Positions 6,752 to 9,345 of a DNA stretch of 9,345 nucleotides are shown here, in pieces. Origin of the DNA: Desulfobulbaceae bacterium (lineage in GTDB: Bacteria; Desulfobacterota; Desulfobulbia; Desulfobulbales; Desulfocapsaceae); contig JAMOMO010000287.1 in assembly GCA_027067035.1 (NCBI GenBank), positions 1 through 9,345 of the forward strand. Direction: 5' to 3'. Each line of letters begins with the position of its first letter. Positions within the stretch are counted from its first letter, which is position 1. The notes under the pieces are model-generated. The model did not search any database. It saw only the letters and a program-made list of their open reading frames with translations, and was not told the DNA's origin. Made by a program: the position numbers and the translations under genes.

Positions 6752-7204
6752 AAACGATGCCATAAGCTCAGCTTCAGCCACCAGTTTCTCATCAACATAG
6801 GCCTTGCCGGCCAGCTTCCAGATACCCCGTTTCTTCTTCAGAAGTTCCACCTTGTAGATCAGCTGATCCCCAGGCCCCACGGGACGACGAAAACGCACCT
6901 TATCAAGGCCTGCAAAATAGAGCAGCTTCACTCCGACGTTTTCAGGCTCTGTACAATATGCCAGAATTCCACCGGCCTGCGCCATGCCCTCCAGCATCAG
7001 CACCCCCGGCATCACCGGTTTTCCCGGAAAATGTCCCTGGAAAAACGGCTCGTTTATGGTCACATTTTTCAGTGCTTCCACACTTTTATCAGGAAGCATT
7101 GAGAGTACCCGATCGATCATCACAAATGGATATCTGTGTGGTAAAAGCCGTAAAATCTCTAAAATATCAATCTCTTCAACAGCCAGTTGTTCTGCTTTGG
7201 TCAT
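6746..7204 (-). CDS. fabZ: 3-hydroxyacyl-[ACP] dehydratase FabZ
   Basis: FabZ removes water from 3-hydroxyacyl-ACP to give trans-2-enoyl-ACP in type II fatty acid elongation, in the cytosol. It competes with LpxA and LpxD for 3-hydroxyacyl-ACP, which explains why it is kept between them in many Gram-negative genomes. The 152-residue hot-dog-fold protein has the normal length. LPHRYPFVMIDRV (residues 21-33) is the family opening signature. HFPGKPVMPGVLMLEGMAQ (58-76) holds the catalytic His58 and Glu72. FAGLDKVRFRRPVGPGD follows as the substrate-tunnel strand. The ATG at 7204 has a weak GGGA about six bases ahead; no other start fits the family N-terminus better. It begins 36 bases after the lpxD stop, the widest gap in this run. 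Confidence 0.97.
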   Translation of the reverse strand: MTKAEQLAVEEIDILEILRLLPHRYPFVMIDRVLSMLPDKSVEALKNVTINEPFFQGHFPGKPVMPGVLMLEGMAQAGGILAYCTEPENVGVKLLYFAGLDKVRFRRPVGPGDQLIYKVELLKKKRGIWKLAGKAYVDEKLVAEAELMASFG

Positions 7205-7240
7205 GTGTATTCCCGCAAATAGTATTTATCAGTTTTGTTA
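7205..7240 (-). other. lpxD-fabZ intergenic gap
   Basis: The largest gap in the minus-strand run, 36 bases and AT-rich. It holds only a weak GGGA ribosome site for fabZ. No hairpin, terminator or convincing promoter pair was seen, so transcription probably reads through. Confidence 0.4.
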
Positions 7241-8284
7241 TCATTCTTCTTTTTCAGCCTGCAAAGCGGCCACAGTCTTCTTAAGCTTTCTCAGATCCCG
7301 TCCCATCTCCGGCAGCTTTCCATACTGAATGGCAGCTCTTACATACTGTTTCATGGGAATGGCAGGAGAACCCCCAATCCTGGCACCCGGTTTCTGATCA
7401 TTATGAAGGCCACTCTGCGCCGCAACCATAACGCCATCACCAAGGTTTACATGATCAGCCAGGCCGACCTGACCGCCTAGCACCACATTGCGGCCAAGAC
7501 TGCAGGATCCGGCAATGCCCACCTGGGAAACCAGGAGACTGTTTTCACCCACAACCACATTATGGGCAATCTGGACCAGATTATCAATCTTTGCACCGGA
7601 CTTGATATGGGTTACGCCATACGCTGCCCTGTCGACACAGCTGTTGGCACCTATTTCCACATCATCATCTATCTGCACGATGCCGACCTGGGGGCGCTTG
7701 GTATGAAAGCCACGCTCATCGGTGGCATAGCCATAGCCGTCACTGCCTATCACGCAGCCCGGATAGATGATCACCCGACTGCCGATCCTGCAGCCTTCAG
7801 CTATGGTGACATTGGCCCTGAGAACGGTATCATCTCCTATTTCCACATCATCCCCAATCACCACGCCAGCCTCCAGAGTAATTCGCTCTCCAAGGCTTAC
7901 CCGTTCGCCGATACTCACAAAGGCCGCCATATTGATCTGTTCGGGAACTCTGGTGCTCTCCGCCACACTGGCCATCGCGTGCACCCCTGTGGCCACAAAA
8001 GGCCTTTCCAGAATCAGATTATGGATCCGTGCAGCTGCAAGGTAGGGGTTCTTTACCCTGATACAGCACATGGGCGCCTTTTCCACAGCCATGGGAACGA
8101 TCACCGCCGTCCCCTTACAGGCTGCAAGTTTATCCGCCTCGCCGGCTTTCACCAGAAAGCTGATATCACCAGCGCCTGCACTTTCAAGGGGGGCAAAGCC
8201 ACGTATTTCAAGCAGAGAATCGCCGTGGACCTCTCCTCCAACAAGCTCTGCCAGCTCCTGTATACTGAAACATTTATCACTCAC
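7241..8284 (-). CDS. lpxD: UDP-3-O-acylglucosamine N-acyltransferase LpxD
   Basis: LpxD adds the second 3-hydroxyacyl chain, from ACP to the 2-amino group of UDP-3-O-acylglucosamine, the third step of lipid A synthesis; it acts as a cytosolic trimer. The 347-residue product is near the usual 340-350. An N-terminal uridine-binding domain (about 1-95; FSIQELAELVGGEVHGD near 6-22) leads into a long left-handed beta helix. GSDGYGYA (180-187) and IAHNVVVGENSLL (239-251) are hallmarks, with the catalytic His241 equal to E. coli His239. A charged C-terminal helix binds ACP. The GTG at 8284 is chosen because AGAGGA lies just ahead and the family N-terminus starts here. An upstream ATG at 8311 overlaps the DUF1343 gene by 11 bases, would add nine residues and has no visible ribosome site, but it cannot be excluded. 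Confidence 0.96.
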   Translation of the reverse strand: MSDKCFSIQELAELVGGEVHGDSLLEIRGFAPLESAGAGDISFLVKAGEADKLAACKGTAVIVPMAVEKAPMCCIRVKNPYLAAARIHNLILERPFVATGVHAMASVAESTRVPEQINMAAFVSIGERVSLGERITLEAGVVIGDDVEIGDDTVLRANVTIAEGCRIGSRVIIYPGCVIGSDGYGYATDERGFHTKRPQVGIVQIDDDVEIGANSCVDRAAYGVTHIKSGAKIDNLVQIAHNVVVGENSLLVSQVGIAGSCSLGRNVVLGGQVGLADHVNLGDGVMVAAQSGLHNDQKPGARIGGSPAIPMKQYVRAAIQYGKLPEMGRDLRKLKKTVAALQAEKEE

Positions 8285-8288
8285 ATTT

Positions 8289-8294
8289 TCCTCT
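8289..8294 (-). promoter_or_regulatory. Ribosome binding site of lpxD
   Basis: AGAGGA on the minus strand, four bases before the GTG at 8284 (five counted from GAGG). It supports the GTG start over the ATG at 8311, ahead of which no such site is seen. Confidence 0.5.
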
Positions 8295-8300
8295 CGGGCA

Positions 8301-9345
8301 TTAGCTGTCATACATCAGATAGGTTTTACGTTTTTCAATAAACTCATTGAGCTCCGGCTGCCATCGCCTCTCAAGCTCTGCAACTGCTTCACCATTTTCC
8401 AGGGCAAGACGCAGCTCGCGATCCCCCAGGATAAGATCCATGGGAAGCCGTTCAAATTCATACTCATAGGGCGGCTCCTTATAGGAAAATTCCTCAGGGT
8501 AACAGCGCATCACCACCTGCAGCAGTGCAAGGCTTGTCCGGTACGGGAGAAAGCGTTCCCTGTCAGTCACATGAATCTGGAAGCCGTTGCAGGGCGTTTC
8601 CGCCCATTTTCCGGATGTGGGCTGAAAGACCAGGGGCCTGAAATGACAGCCTGGCAGATCTGAGGAAGCCAGCTCTTTCATTATTTCATCATGATTCCAG
8701 AATGGTGCTCCCACAAGCTCAAAAGGCAGGGTGGTTCCACGCCCTTCGGAACAGTTTGTGCCCTCCCAGATTACCTGACCGGGATAGACAAGAGCCGTCT
8801 CCGGAGTCGGCATATTGGGTGATGGGGAGATCCAGGGAAATCCGGTATCACCAAAGAGCATGGAACGTTTCCAGCCCTCCATGGGAATCACCTCAAGATC
8901 AGCACCGATATGAAATTCTTTGTTGATAAAAAGTGCCAGTTCACCAAAAGTCATACCATGACGCATGGGAATGGGATAGAGCCCCACAAATGAGCTGCAG
9001 TCATCTTTTAGAATATTTCCTTCCACTGCCAGTCCGCCCACGGGATTGGGGCGATCAAGTACCACAATCTGTTTAGCATGTTCCGCTGCGGCCTCCAGAC
9101 AGTAGGCCATGGTGTAGAGAAAGGTATAGACCCTTGTCCCCACATCCACAATATCAATGAGCAGCAGGTCAAGATGATCAAACATGGCAGCATCCGGTTT
9201 CCGCGTCTCACCATAGAGTGAAAACAGCGGGAGCCCACTCACCGGATCAGTGGCGTGATCCGATTCGATCATGTTGTCCTGTTTTTCAGAGAAAAACCCG
9301 TGCTGCGGTGAAAAGAGACAACTCAGCTGCCCGCCATATCTGGCC
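8301..9345 (-). CDS. DUF1343 / NamZ-like exo-beta-N-acetylmuramidase, 5' partial
   Basis: The minus-strand frame stays open from the TAA at 8301-8303 to the window edge, giving 347 visible residues; an apparent ATG at 9272 is internal, since the frame upstream of it still encodes family sequence. DUF1343 (PF07075) proteins include NamZ of Bacillus subtilis, which releases N-acetylmuramic acid from the non-reducing end of peptidoglycan fragments. Visible hallmarks are SPQHGFF near residue 12, SGLPLFSLYG (36-45), DVGTRVYTFLYTM (67-79) and DRPNPVGG (97-104). Further on come GLYPIPMRHGMTFGEL, then SPSPNMPTP, and EGTNCSEGRGTT. About 40-80 N-terminal residues, including any signal peptide, lie outside the window. 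It probably acts in the periplasm, but this cannot be shown here. It is the first visible gene of the minus-strand run, followed 16 bases later by lpxD. The family call is firm; the enzymatic activity is inferred from the family. Confidence 0.9.
   Translation of the reverse strand, partial: ARYGGQLSCLFSPQHGFFSEKQDNMIESDHATDPVSGLPLFSLYGETRKPDAAMFDHLDLLLIDIVDVGTRVYTFLYTMAYCLEAAAEHAKQIVVLDRPNPVGGLAVEGNILKDDCSSFVGLYPIPMRHGMTFGELALFINKEFHIGADLEVIPMEGWKRSMLFGDTGFPWISPSPNMPTPETALVYPGQVIWEGTNCSEGRGTTLPFELVGAPFWNHDEIMKELASSDLPGCHFRPLVFQPTSGKWAETPCNGFQIHVTDRERFLPYRTSLALLQVVMRCYPEEFSYKEPPYEYEFERLPMDLILGDRELRLALENGEAVAELERRWQPELNEFIEKRKTYLMYDS

Noticed and set aside
7205..7240. Internal promoter before fabZ
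   Set aside because: The gap is AT-rich but no convincing pair of -35 and -10 elements was seen.
7562..8341. Long plus-strand reading frame (259 codons) opposite lpxD
   Set aside because: It is an antisense shadow of the clear lpxD gene; its product shows no recognisable family and no ribosome site was noted.
8301..9272. Complete DUF1343 gene starting at the ATG at 9272
   Set aside because: The frame continues upstream to the window edge and encodes family residues such as SPQHGFF, so the gene is 5' truncated by the window.

Overview
This window looks like chromosomal DNA from a Gram-negative bacterium that makes lipid A. The best guess is Desulfobacterota (old Deltaproteobacteria), perhaps a Desulfobulbales-like sulfate or sulfur metaboliser. 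The reasons are the use of LpxI rather than LpxH, the hybrid sensor kinase with a VAHDLNN H-box of a type common in that phylum, and the PF04392-type binding protein beside it. Base composition is moderate and fairly even. Nothing in codon use or structure suggests a mobile element. The lineage call is inference from protein style, not from a marker gene.

Layout. At the left edge, on the plus strand, are the 3' part of a small redox-active thioredoxin-fold protein and a tRNA-dihydrouridine synthase overlapping it by 8 bases (about 1-1188). The rest, about 1222-9345, is one run of eight genes on the minus strand, convergent with the first pair. Read in the direction of transcription (right to left) they are: a DUF1343/NamZ-like exo-muramidase (5' end outside the window), lpxD, fabZ, lpxA, lpxI, a periplasmic PF04392 substrate-binding protein, a membrane hybrid histidine kinase with PAS and receiver domains, and a sugar-1-phosphate nucleotidyltransferase. 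Gaps are 36 bases or less, and one junction overlaps by 8 bases, so the run is probably one operon.

How the genes fit together. LpxA and LpxD add the first two pairs of 3-hydroxyacyl chains to the lipid A precursor. FabZ draws on the same 3-hydroxyacyl-ACP pool for fatty acid elongation. LpxI cuts UDP-2,3-diacylglucosamine to lipid X. LpxB, the next enzyme, does not follow; two signalling genes take that place. The binding protein has no transporter partners in view but overlaps a sensor kinase, which suggests it is a ligand-sensing partner of the kinase. The two ends of the run, a NamZ-like muramidase and a MurU-like nucleotidyltransferase, could relate to MurNAc release and reuse, but the substrates cannot be fixed from sequence alone.

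No RNA genes, insertion sequences, CRISPR arrays, obvious terminators or long repeats were seen. No stretch above 40 bases is without a gene. Most of the region is ordinary envelope biogenesis; the less usual part is the binding protein/kinase pair inside the lipid A run.
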